From Svornostia sp051306365 (GTDB taxonomy: Bacteria > Actinomycetota > Thermoleophilia > Solirubrobacterales > Solirubrobacteraceae), in contig JBPPNC010000144.1 of NCBI GenBank assembly GCA_051306365.1, positions 1 to 6,945 on the forward strand: a stretch of DNA of 6,945 bases, given 5' to 3'. Below are positions 1 to 5,702 of the stretch, one piece after another (positions within the stretch are counted from its first letter, which is position 1; every line of letters starts with the position of its first letter). Under the pieces are notes generated by a model, which was not told the DNA's origin, made no database searches, and worked only from the letters and a program-made list of their open reading frames with translations. The position numbers and the translations under genes were made by a program.

Positions 1-247
1 CGGGCGCCGGCACCACCTTCGTGACGACCAGCCGCTGCTCGATCCGGCGCACGATCACCTCGGGCGGGCGCGCCGCTGCGACCTGCGCCGCCGGTGGCTT
101 GGCCGCGCCGAGCGCCGGGTCGTCGCCGGCGCGCACCTGCACGGCGAGCGCGGCGAGGGCGACGCAGAACGTGCCGGTGGCCGCCGTCCAGACCGGCAGG
201 GCGCCGATCGGGCGGACCGGGCGGCGTTTGGGGGCGGGGTCAGTCAT
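1..247 (-). CDS. Small membrane-anchored protein, 3' end beyond window (partial)
   Basis: The first 82 residues are present and the frame is still open at the left edge. The ATG overlaps the end of the upstream gene by 8 nt (ATGACTGA, 240-247). A GAGGG Shine-Dalgarno sequence lies 8 nt before it, inside the upstream gene, so translational coupling is likely. A short basic N-terminus (KRRPVR, residues 7-12) is followed by one hydrophobic segment (about 17-37), so a type II signal anchor with the C-terminus outside is predicted. An Ala/Pro-rich linker follows, then a valine-rich stretch EVIVRRIEQRLVVTKVV (63-79). A similar alternating basic/valine stretch occurs in the neighbouring acidic-tail protein. 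I do not recognise the family and the C-terminal part cannot be seen. It is probably co-transcribed with the upstream gene and belongs to the same envelope-associated set. Confidence 0.7.
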   Translation of the reverse strand, partial: MTDPAPKRRPVRPIGALPVWTAATGTFCVALAALAVQVRAGDDPALGAAKPPAAQVAAARPPEVIVRRIEQRLVVTKVVPAP

Positions 248-656
248 CCTCGCCGCCCTCGTCGTCGTCGCCGTGGTCGTCGTCGGCCTCGAACCGGTCG
301 TCGTCTCCGCCGTGGTCGTCGTAGGCGTCGTCGTCATCGTCGGACCGGACCTGCTGGGCGACCGGGACGACGGCGGGTGCCGGGGTGGCCGGCACGGCGG
401 CGCGCTGGGCGCTCGGCGGGGCGGCCGGTACGGCAGGCGCAGCGGGGCGCGCGCTCGTCGTCTTCGGCCGCTCGCGCTTGGTCACGTGCACCGTGGTCTT
501 CACGACCTCGGTGCGGACCTGCGGCGACGCGGCGACGGGGGTGATGGTCTGCGTCTCGGCTGCGGGGTCGCCGCCTGCGGCCATCGCGATCGCGGCAAGC
601 GCGCCCAGTCCGGCGACGGTGCCGCCGGCGGCGAGCATCCGGGTGGTCAGCTGCAT
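240..656 (-). CDS. Small membrane-anchored protein with poly-aspartate C-terminal tail
   Basis: This is a 138-residue protein of unknown function. The ATG at 656 is chosen because AGAGGA sits 7 nt upstream (664-669) and a hydrophobic segment starts right after it (about residues 8-28, an uncleaved anchor or signal peptide). The rest should lie outside the membrane. It comprises a Thr/Val stretch with basic residues (TEVVKTTVHVTKRERPK, 49-65), an Ala/Pro linker (71-100), and residues 105-138 with 18 Asp, 3 Glu and 2 His, ending GGEDD. Such a polyanionic tail could bind divalent or trivalent cations or basic polymers, but that is inference. The gene diverges from a response regulator gene, with phased direct repeats in between, and is the first gene of a leftward operon. 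The frame is open further upstream through the regulator gene, but that extension is a shadow. Confidence 0.75.
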   Translation of the reverse strand: MQLTTRMLAAGGTVAGLGALAAIAMAAGGDPAAETQTITPVAASPQVRTEVVKTTVHVTKRERPKTTSARPAAPAVPAAPPSAQRAAVPATPAPAVVPVAQQVRSDDDDDAYDDHGGDDDRFEADDDHGDDDEGGEDD

Positions 657-709
657 GGTGCGGTCCTCTGGGTCGGGGGCATGCTGCGACGTACCGTGAC
701 GAGCGGCCT

Positions 710-748
710 GGCAAGCCCCCGGCAAGCGGGGGTAAAGCCTTGGCAAAG
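710..748. promoter_or_regulatory. Four helically phased direct repeats, probable response-regulator binding site
   Basis: GGCAAG at 710, GGCAAG at 721, GGTAAAG at 731 and GGCAAAG at 742 recur with start-to-start spacings of 11, 10 and 11 bp. The last two are near-identical 11-mers (GGTAAAGCCTT, GGCAAAGCCTG). OmpR/PhoB-family regulators bind tandem direct repeats one helical turn apart, and the regulator gene begins 41 nt downstream. The array lies between divergent genes, so it could control both. On the minus strand the first repeat supplies TTGCCA (714-709), close to a -35 hexamer. Which protein binds and whether it activates or represses is inferred. Confidence 0.6.
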
Positions 749-775
749 CCTGCGCGGACCGGCCTCCGGCGGGGG

Positions 776-781
776 TACGCT
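776..781 (+). promoter_or_regulatory. Probable -10 element of a leaderless promoter for the response regulator
   Basis: TACGCT matches the TANNNT -10 pattern and ends 7 nt before the GTG start at 789, so a transcript would begin at or next to the start codon. No good -35 is visible at the expected place (753-758 reads CGCGGA). This fits a promoter that needs an activator bound at the direct repeats just upstream. There is no convincing Shine-Dalgarno sequence next to the GTG, which also fits leaderless translation. Confidence 0.4.
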
Positions 782-788
782 CGCCTTC

Positions 789-1511
789 GTGACCGGATCG
801 GGGCCCCGCATCCTGCTCGTCGAGGACGAGGTCTCGATCGCCGAGCCGTTCGCGCGGGTCCTCGCCCGCGAGGGCTTCGTCCCGACGGTGGTGGGGACCG
901 CCACGGAGGCGCTCGACGCGTTCGAGCGGGTGGCGCCCGATCTCGTCCTCCTCGATCTCACGCTGCCCGATGGCGACGGGCGCGACATCTGCCGCGAGCT
1001 GCGCAGCCGCTCGGACGTGCCGGTGATCATGGTCACCGCGCGCGGCACGGAGGTCGACCGCATCGTGGGCCTCGAGCTGGGCGCCGACGACTACGTCGTC
1101 AAACCCTTCTCGGGTGCGGAGGTCGTCGCCCGGATCCGCGCCGTGCTGCGCCGCACGGGCCGGGGAGGCGGGACGTCCGAGGGGGAGGCCGCGCTGGTGA
1201 TCGGGCCGGTCGCGCTCGATCCCGCGGCCCGCCGCGCGCACCTCGGTGACACGGAGCTCGACCTCACCCGCAAGGAGTTCGACCTGCTCACCGAGCTCAT
1301 GCGCCACGCCGGCACGGTCGTCACGCGTGAGGACCTCATGGCGCGCGTGTGGGACGAGAACTGGTTCGGCTCCACGAAGACGCTCGATGTCCACGTCGGC
1401 TGGCTGCGGCGCAAGCTCGGGGACGATCCCGCGGCGCCGCGGCTCATCCACACGGTTCGCGGCGTCGGCTTCCGGTTCACCGCGCCCGAGGAGCTGGACC
1501 CGTCGGCCTGA
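789..1511 (+). CDS. OmpR/PhoB-family two-component response regulator
   Basis: This is a 240-residue DNA-binding response regulator, the usual family length. The receiver domain (about 7-121) has the acidic pocket E12/D13, phosphoacceptor D56 in LVLLDLTLPDGDG, T83 (VTAR), Y102 and K105 in GADDYVVKPF. The winged-helix output domain (about 136-232) has the recognition helix TKTLDVHVGWLRRKL (196-210) and the wing LIHTVRGVGFRF (219-230). The GTG at 789 is chosen because the receiver begins at once (GPRILLVEDE); the longer open frame upstream is low-complexity and overlaps the divergent gene. It is followed without a gap by its sensor kinase, the expected phosphodonor. It probably regulates its own operon and the divergent acidic-tail operon through the repeats at 710-748. 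The regulated signal is unknown, so no symbol is given. Confidence 0.95.
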   Translation: MTGSGPRILLVEDEVSIAEPFARVLAREGFVPTVVGTATEALDAFERVAPDLVLLDLTLPDGDGRDICRELRSRSDVPVIMVTARGTEVDRIVGLELGADDYVVKPFSGAEVVARIRAVLRRTGRGGGTSEGEAALVIGPVALDPAARRAHLGDTELDLTRKEFDLLTELMRHAGTVVTREDLMARVWDENWFGSTKTLDVHVGWLRRKLGDDPAAPRLIHTVRGVGFRFTAPEELDPSA

Positions 1512-2875
1512 GAACCCGCCTGCTGCTGGCGCTGGCGTACGTGCTGGTGCTCGCGATCGTCGCGCTCATGGTGCCGCTGGCGGTCAGCACCGCCGACCGC
1601 GTGGACGCGGAGATCCGGTCGCAGGCCCGCGGGCAGGCCGATGTCGTGGCGTCGTCGGCATCGGAGTTCGTCGACCCGCCGGACCGCACGGGCCTCGATG
1701 CGCTCGTGACGAGCGCCGCGCGGTCGGTGCGCGGCCGGGTCATCGTGGTGAACGCCCGTGGCCGGCTGCTCGCGGACTCCGGCGGCGCGGCGCCCGGCAC
1801 GAGCTACGCCGACCGGCCGGAGATCGCGCGTGCGCTGCGGGGGGAGGCCGATCAGCGCGAGCGGCGTTCCGTCACCCTGGATCAGACGCTGCTGGCCACG
1901 GCCGTGCCGGTCGTCGAGGACGGCGCGACGGTCGGAGCGGTGCGGATCACCCAGAGCATGGCTGCGGTCGACCGGGCGGTGCGCCGCGCGTGGATCGGGC
2001 TGGCGGGGGTCGGCGCGCTCGTGCTCCTCCTCGGGCTGGGGGCGGGCGCCCTCATCGCGGGGCAGATCGCGCGCCCGGTCGTGCGGCTGGAGGAGACGGC
2101 CCGGCGGGTGGGCGAGGGCGATCTCGGCGCGCGCGCGCCGGTCGAGGGCTCGGCCGAGCAGCGGACGCTCGCGCGCACGTTCAATGACATGACCGGCCGG
2201 GTCCAGCGGCTCGTGGCCTCTCAGCGCGAGTTCGTCGCCGACGCGTCACATCAGCTGCGCACGCCGCTCACCGGGCTGCGGCTGCGGCTGGAGGAGGCGC
2301 GCGCCGAGAGCGGGGACCCGCAGGTGCGCGACGACCTCGGCGCCGCGCTCGGGGAAGTCGACAGGCTGGCGGTGATGGTCGCCGAGCTGCTCGAGCTCAG
2401 CCGGGCGGGGGAACGCGACGTCCCGGGCGAGCCCATCGCGCTCGGGGACGCCGTGCACCGTGCCGCGGCGCGCTGGGAGAGCGAGGCGGGGCTGCGCGAC
2501 CAGCGCGTGATCGCGGCGGGCGGCGCCGGGCCGGTGCGCGCCTCTCGTGCCGACCTCGATCGCGTGCTCGACGCGCTCGTGGAGAACGCGCTGCACTACT
2601 CGCCGCCCGGGACGACGGTGACGCTCACCGCCGCGCCCGGGGAGATCACGGTGCACGACGAGGGGCCGGGCCTGGCGGCCGGTGAGACCGATGTGGTGTT
2701 CGACCGGTTCCACCGCGGGAGCGCCGGACGCCGGGGGCCGGGCGGCACCGGGCTGGGCCTCGCGATCGCCCGGGAGCTCGCGCGCCGGTGGGACGGCGAC
2801 GTGACGCTCGCCAACGCGCCGGGCGGCGGCGCGGTGGCCCGGTTGACCCTGCTTCCCGACGAGGAACGAGGCTGA
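1508..2875 (+). CDS. Membrane sensor histidine kinase
   Basis: From a CTG at 1508 this is a 455-residue class I sensor kinase. It has TM1 (about 4-26), an extracytoplasmic sensor of roughly 130 residues, TM2 (161-185), HAMP (186-238), and a HisKA dimerisation domain with the H-box FVADASHQLRTPL (phosphoacceptor H248). The HATPase domain follows, with the N-box around N360 (LVENALHYS), G1 box DEGPG (384-388), F-box VFDRFHRG (397-404) and G2 box GGTGLGLAI (412-420). All catalytic boxes are intact. The start is uncertain: in frame there is an ATG at 1349, which would add 53 residues of regulator shadow, and a GTG at 1541 inside TM1. CTG gives the canonical N-terminus (MRTRLLLALAYV) and a 4-nt CTGA overlap with the regulator's stop. 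The sensor region has no motif I recognise. Confidence 0.93.
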   Translation: MRTRLLLALAYVLVLAIVALMVPLAVSTADRVDAEIRSQARGQADVVASSASEFVDPPDRTGLDALVTSAARSVRGRVIVVNARGRLLADSGGAAPGTSYADRPEIARALRGEADQRERRSVTLDQTLLATAVPVVEDGATVGAVRITQSMAAVDRAVRRAWIGLAGVGALVLLLGLGAGALIAGQIARPVVRLEETARRVGEGDLGARAPVEGSAEQRTLARTFNDMTGRVQRLVASQREFVADASHQLRTPLTGLRLRLEEARAESGDPQVRDDLGAALGEVDRLAVMVAELLELSRAGERDVPGEPIALGDAVHRAAARWESEAGLRDQRVIAAGGAGPVRASRADLDRVLDALVENALHYSPPGTTVTLTAAPGEITVHDEGPGLAAGETDVVFDRFHRGSAGRRGPGGTGLGLAIARELARRWDGDVTLANAPGGGAVARLTLLPDEERG

Positions 2876-2879
2876 AGGT

Positions 2880-3257
2880 ATGCGAGCGCGGAACATCATC
2901 GGCTGGGTGGTCCTGGGGATCGCGGGGGTGGCGCTCGCCGTCGGCATCACGATGGCGGCGACGAGCGTGACGTCCCAGCGGATCGGCCTGGACTCCGAGC
3001 CGCTGAGCGCCGGCAGCGAGCTCGTCCCGACGACCGCGCGGACGACACCGACCACGGCGACGCGGCCGCGCACGACCACCACGACGACTGCACCGCCGCG
3101 CACCACGACCTCCACCGCGGCGCCGTCGGCGCCCGCGCCTCCCGTTGTGACCCCTCCCGCCGCGACGCCTCCCCCGTCGTCTGAGAGCGAGGACAGCGGC
3201 CGGGGGCGCGGTGGCGACGACGGCGAGCCCGAGTCCGAGGACGAGGACGACGATTAG
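2880..3257 (+). CDS. Small membrane protein with Thr/Pro-rich stalk and acidic tail, in the kinase operon
   Basis: This 125-residue protein of unknown function starts 4 nt after the kinase stop, so it is almost certainly co-transcribed and perhaps coupled; a GAGG (2868-2871) lies 8 nt before the ATG. It has one hydrophobic segment (about 6-28) after a short basic N-terminus, which predicts a single-pass protein with its C-terminus outside. Next comes a short ordinary-composition stretch (SQRIGLDSEPLSAG, 32-45), then a Thr/Pro/Ala-rich region (51-100) typical of wall-spanning stalks and possibly O-glycosylated. The C-terminus is acidic (Ser/Glu/Asp 101-125, ending EDEDDD). Its design parallels the divergent Asp-tailed protein: anchor, flexible linker, polyanionic end. 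It could be an accessory to the kinase sensor or an output of the system; neither can be decided from the sequence. Confidence 0.8.
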   Translation: MRARNIIGWVVLGIAGVALAVGITMAATSVTSQRIGLDSEPLSAGSELVPTTARTTPTTATRPRTTTTTTAPPRTTTSTAAPSAPAPPVVTPPAATPPPSSESEDSGRGRGGDDGEPESEDEDDD

Positions 3258-3321
3258 TTCCGTCGCGGGCTTTTACGGCTCCGCATTCCACGGGTCTCCG
3301 CGGATGACGTCGAGCGCTCAG

Positions 3322-3336
3322 CCTGATCGGATCAGG
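3322..3336. promoter_or_regulatory. Palindrome upstream of the dehydrogenase gene, possible operator
   Basis: CCTGATC-G-GATCAGG is a perfect 7-bp inverted repeat around one central base, and it extends imperfectly to AGCC and GGGCT. It ends 32 nt before the ATG at 3369, inside the 111-bp gap that must hold this gene's promoter. The position fits a repressor operator, for example of a TetR-type dimer. A weak promoter reading, ATGACG (3304-3309) with TCGGAT (3327-3332), would put the palindrome over the -10. No regulator gene is adjacent, so the cognate protein is unknown. Confidence 0.4.
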
Positions 3337-3368
3337 GCTCCGCCAGTCCACCCGCCGGAGGAGCCGTC

Positions 3369-4124
3369 ATGGGAGAGTTCGATGGAAAGGTCGCGATCGT
3401 CACGGGCGCAAGCTCGGGAATCGGCCGTGCGTCCGCGCTGGCGTTCGCGGCGGCCGGAGCGAACGTGGTCGCCGCAGACGTGGACGTCGCCGGTGGTGAG
3501 CAGACGGTGCGGCTGATCGACGCGGCCGGCGGGACGGCGCTCTTCCAGGGTGCCGACGTCTCGCGCGTCGAGGAGGTCGACGCGCTCGTGCAGCGCGCCG
3601 TGACCGAGTACGGCGGCCTGGACGTCGCGTTCAACAACGCGGGCATCGAGGGACCGAGCGCCCCGGTCACCGAGTGCACGCTCGAGACCTGGGACCGCAC
3701 GATCGCCGTGAACCTCTCGGGGGTCTTCTACGCCATGCGCGCGGAGATCCCGGCGATGCTGGACCGCGGCGCGGGCGCGATCGTCAACTGCGCGTCGATC
3801 GCGGGGCTCGTGGGCTTCCCGAACCTGCCGGCGTACGTGGCGAGCAAGCACGGCGTCGTCGGGATGACGAAGTCCGCGGCGCTGGAGTGCGCGACACAGG
3901 GCATCCGCGTCAACGCGCTGTGCCCCGGGGTGATCGACACCCCGATGGTCCAGCGGGTCACGACCGACGCGGAGGTCAAGCACGCGTTCGAGAACGCCGA
4001 GCCGGTGCACCGCTTCGGCAGGCCGGAGGAGATCGCGGACGTCGCGCTGTGGCTGTGCTCGGAGCGGTCGTCGTTCGTGACGGGTCAGGCGATCGCGGCG
4101 GACGGAGGGTGGACGGCGCAGTAG
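3369..4124 (+). CDS. Short-chain dehydrogenase/reductase (classical SDR), NAD-type
   Basis: This complete 251-residue protein has the usual length for classical SDRs. These enzymes oxidise alcohols or reduce carbonyls with a nicotinamide cofactor in the cytoplasm. A strong GGAGGAG (3357-3363) lies 5 nt before the ATG. Visible motifs are the Rossmann glycine motif TGASSGIG (12-19), D37 at the end of strand beta-2 (acidic there usually means NAD(H) rather than NADP(H)), D63-V64, NNAG (89-92), and the catalytic tetrad N115, S143, Y156 and K160 (YVASK). PG (186-187) and a C-terminal GGWTAQ are also typical. The closest general type is the glucose-1-dehydrogenase/cyclohexanediol-dehydrogenase-like group, but substrate cannot be predicted in this family. 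It is monocistronic: a 111-bp gap upstream, and a convergent gene downstream. Confidence 0.93.
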   Translation: MGEFDGKVAIVTGASSGIGRASALAFAAAGANVVAADVDVAGGEQTVRLIDAAGGTALFQGADVSRVEEVDALVQRAVTEYGGLDVAFNNAGIEGPSAPVTECTLETWDRTIAVNLSGVFYAMRAEIPAMLDRGAGAIVNCASIAGLVGFPNLPAYVASKHGVVGMTKSAALECATQGIRVNALCPGVIDTPMVQRVTTDAEVKHAFENAEPVHRFGRPEEIADVALWLCSERSSFVTGQAIAADGGWTAQ

Positions 4125-4176
4125 GGGGTTCTGGGAACAGCGTTCCGATCTGGATCGTTCTGACCGAAACCCCTAC
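4121..4176. terminator. Convergent-gene inverted repeat, possible bidirectional terminator
   Basis: The 48-bp gap between two facing genes and both their stop codons form a nested structure. The outer arms GTAGGGGGTT (4121-4130) and AACCCCTAC (4168-4176) pair with one bulged G, and each contains the TAG stop of one gene. Inside are two short perfect hairpins, GGAAC-AGC-GTTCC (4134-4146) and CGATC-TG-GATCG (4146-4157), which share one base. There is no T-tract on either strand, so this is not a standard intrinsic terminator. Placement between convergent genes supports a termination or 3'-end-protection role. Confidence 0.45.
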
Positions 4177-5648
4177 GGGCAGGCGAACGCCGTCGCGGTC
4201 CAGAACGCCGTGGTGGTCACCTCGCCGCCGCGGGGCGGGGTCGGCAGCGCCCGGTCGCGGTCGCGTGCGTCGAGGATGAAATCGTCGGCGATCGGGCGGG
4301 TGCGGGGGAGGAAGACGGTCTCCTGCGTTGCCGTGACAACGGCTGTGGCCGGGTCTGTGCTCTCGGGCGGCGGCCGGTCGTCGGGGAGCTGCACATCCTC
4401 CGGCTGCCCGCCCGTCCACAGCGCCACGTACGGCACGGGCCTCCGGTTCGGCACGACGTACGCCGGGCACACCTCTCCCGGAGGGTCCGCGGCGAAGAAC
4501 GTCTCCAGATCCCCCACGATCGCCTCCTGGGTCGACAGCGCCCGCTGCAGCGAATCCAGGCGGTCGGCCTGCTTCGGAGCGAACATGACGAGCGCGAGCA
4601 CGACCACCGCCGCGAAGCCCATCCACCACCGCCGCACCGGGTCGTCGCGGTCGAGCAGCAGCCACCCGAACACCCCGGCGCCCGCGAAGAGCGCGCCGAT
4701 CGTCGCCACCGGCAGGAGGTAGCGCACGAGGATCGACAGCCCCGCGGTGGCGAGGACCGTGAACGCCGCCAGACCCAACAGGCCGGCGACGACGCCCAGC
4801 CGCGCCCGGTCGCGCAGCTTCCAGATCCCGAAGCCCAGCCCGCCCGCGGCCGCGAGCAGCACGGGCTCGCGCAGGATCTCCCCGAGGCGCCGCGGCAGGG
4901 TCGTCGGCACGTTCAGCAGCCCGGTCTTCCGGCCCAACTCTGCCGCGTTGTCGCGCGTGCCCGTGAGTGACCACAGCGGGTTGCCGGTCAGCAGCAGGTC
5001 GTGCAGCGCCCAGAGCAGGGGCGCGCTTGCGGCGATCGCGCACAGCTGCACCAGCGCGCGGCCCCGGAGCCCGTCCGGACCCCACGCCAGCCACACCACG
5101 TACGCGCCGCTGAACAGCCACGCCTCGGGGCGCAGGAGTCCGGCCAGCGCCAGCAGCGCGAGCACCGGCCAACCCGCGCGCGGGCGCTTGGTCTCCACCA
5201 GCAGCGCGCCGAGCAGCAGGCACAGATAGGGGAGGTCGACGTACGCCCGCAGCCCGTAGGAGAGCACCGGTTCGCGGGTCACGATGATGAGCGCCGCCAG
5301 TGCGCCCGCGGCCCACCCGAACCACGCCCGGCCCAGCGCGAACACCAGCACGCCGAGCGCGCCGAGCAGCAGGTAGGCGCCGCCGGAGACCACCCACGCC
5401 GCGGCGCTCCCGAACTCCGGCGCCGAGCCGAACAGCAGCACCAGCGGCATCGAGGCCAGCTCCTGCAGCGGGTGGGGGGTGGGGGCGAGGGCGACCTCCA
5501 GATCCGGCAGGTCGCCGCGCGCCAGATCGCGGCCCCAGATGACCGTGTACAGCGTGTCGTAGTTGATGAGCTGCACCGCGTCGAAGACGGCGAGCAGCAG
5601 GAGCGCCAGTGCCGCGGAGGCTCCGGCGCCGAGGAGAAACCGGCGCAT
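4173..5648 (-). CDS. Polytopic membrane protein, probable GT-C-fold glycosyltransferase
   Basis: This is a 491-residue protein with about ten to eleven hydrophobic segments in residues 4-357 and a soluble C-terminal part of roughly 130 residues. Features recalling the GT39/ArnT-like GT-C superfamily, whose members move sugars from polyprenyl-phosphate carriers on the outer face of the membrane, are a first external loop with an acidic residue after TM1 (NYDTLYTVIWGRDLARG, 29-45), AYVDLPY (135-141), LLRPEAW (171-177) and RYLLPV (309-314). The ATG at 5648 is chosen because TM1 follows at once; the much longer open frame upstream is a shadow of dnaX. There is no clear Shine-Dalgarno sequence. 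The C-terminal domain (358-491) has two cysteines, C394 and C490, the latter one residue before the end. Acceptor and donor are unknown; a non-enzymatic membrane protein is the alternative. Confidence 0.8.
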   Translation of the reverse strand: MRRFLLGAGASAALALLLLAVFDAVQLINYDTLYTVIWGRDLARGDLPDLEVALAPTPHPLQELASMPLVLLFGSAPEFGSAAAWVVSGGAYLLLGALGVLVFALGRAWFGWAAGALAALIIVTREPVLSYGLRAYVDLPYLCLLLGALLVETKRPRAGWPVLALLALAGLLRPEAWLFSGAYVVWLAWGPDGLRGRALVQLCAIAASAPLLWALHDLLLTGNPLWSLTGTRDNAAELGRKTGLLNVPTTLPRRLGEILREPVLLAAAGGLGFGIWKLRDRARLGVVAGLLGLAAFTVLATAGLSILVRYLLPVATIGALFAGAGVFGWLLLDRDDPVRRWWMGFAAVVVLALVMFAPKQADRLDSLQRALSTQEAIVGDLETFFAADPPGEVCPAYVVPNRRPVPYVALWTGGQPEDVQLPDDRPPPESTDPATAVVTATQETVFLPRTRPIADDFILDARDRDRALPTPPRGGEVTTTAFWTATAFACP

Positions 5649-5658
5649 GGGGCTGCTG

Positions 5659-5693
5659 ACGGTAACGCCCGTGTCGGGCTGCTGTCTTAGACT
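5659..5693. promoter_or_regulatory. Back-to-back promoter region between the GT-C gene and dnaX
   Basis: Only 54 bp (5649-5702) separate the two divergent start codons. On the plus strand TAGACT (5688-5693) is a good -10 and ends 9 nt before the dnaX GTG, leaving almost no leader; its -35 is poor. On the minus strand AAGACA (5688-5683), an 18-nt spacer and TACCGT (5664-5659) form a plausible promoter ending 10 nt before the GT-C ATG. The two elements touch at 5688, so the two polymerase sites overlap and should compete. Confidence 0.4.
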
Positions 5694-5702
5694 CGGACTC
5701 CC

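Noticed and set aside
21..788. Rightward N-terminal extension of the response regulator
   Set aside because: The receiver domain begins directly at the GTG 789. The extension is low-complexity Gly/Val/Arg and overlaps two supported leftward genes.
657..1451. Upstream extension of the leftward acidic-tail gene through the response regulator gene
   Set aside because: It is antisense to an unmistakable response regulator, has Arg/Ala-rich shadow composition, and a good ribosome-binding site precedes the internal ATG at 656.
1349..1507. ATG 1349 as the histidine kinase start
   Set aside because: It would add 53 Arg/Ala-rich residues that are a frame shadow of the regulator's DNA-binding domain, before a normal kinase N-terminus.
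3047..3120. ACC/ACG/ACT-rich tract as a DNA repeat or small CRISPR-like array
   Set aside because: The units are codons for a Thr-rich stalk in a supported gene; there are no constant repeats with unique spacers.
3258..3321. Intrinsic terminator after the signalling operon
   Set aside because: A CCGT...ACGG pairing with an internal TTTT can be drawn at 3262-3278, but the T-run is in the loop and the stem is four pairs; it is not supported.
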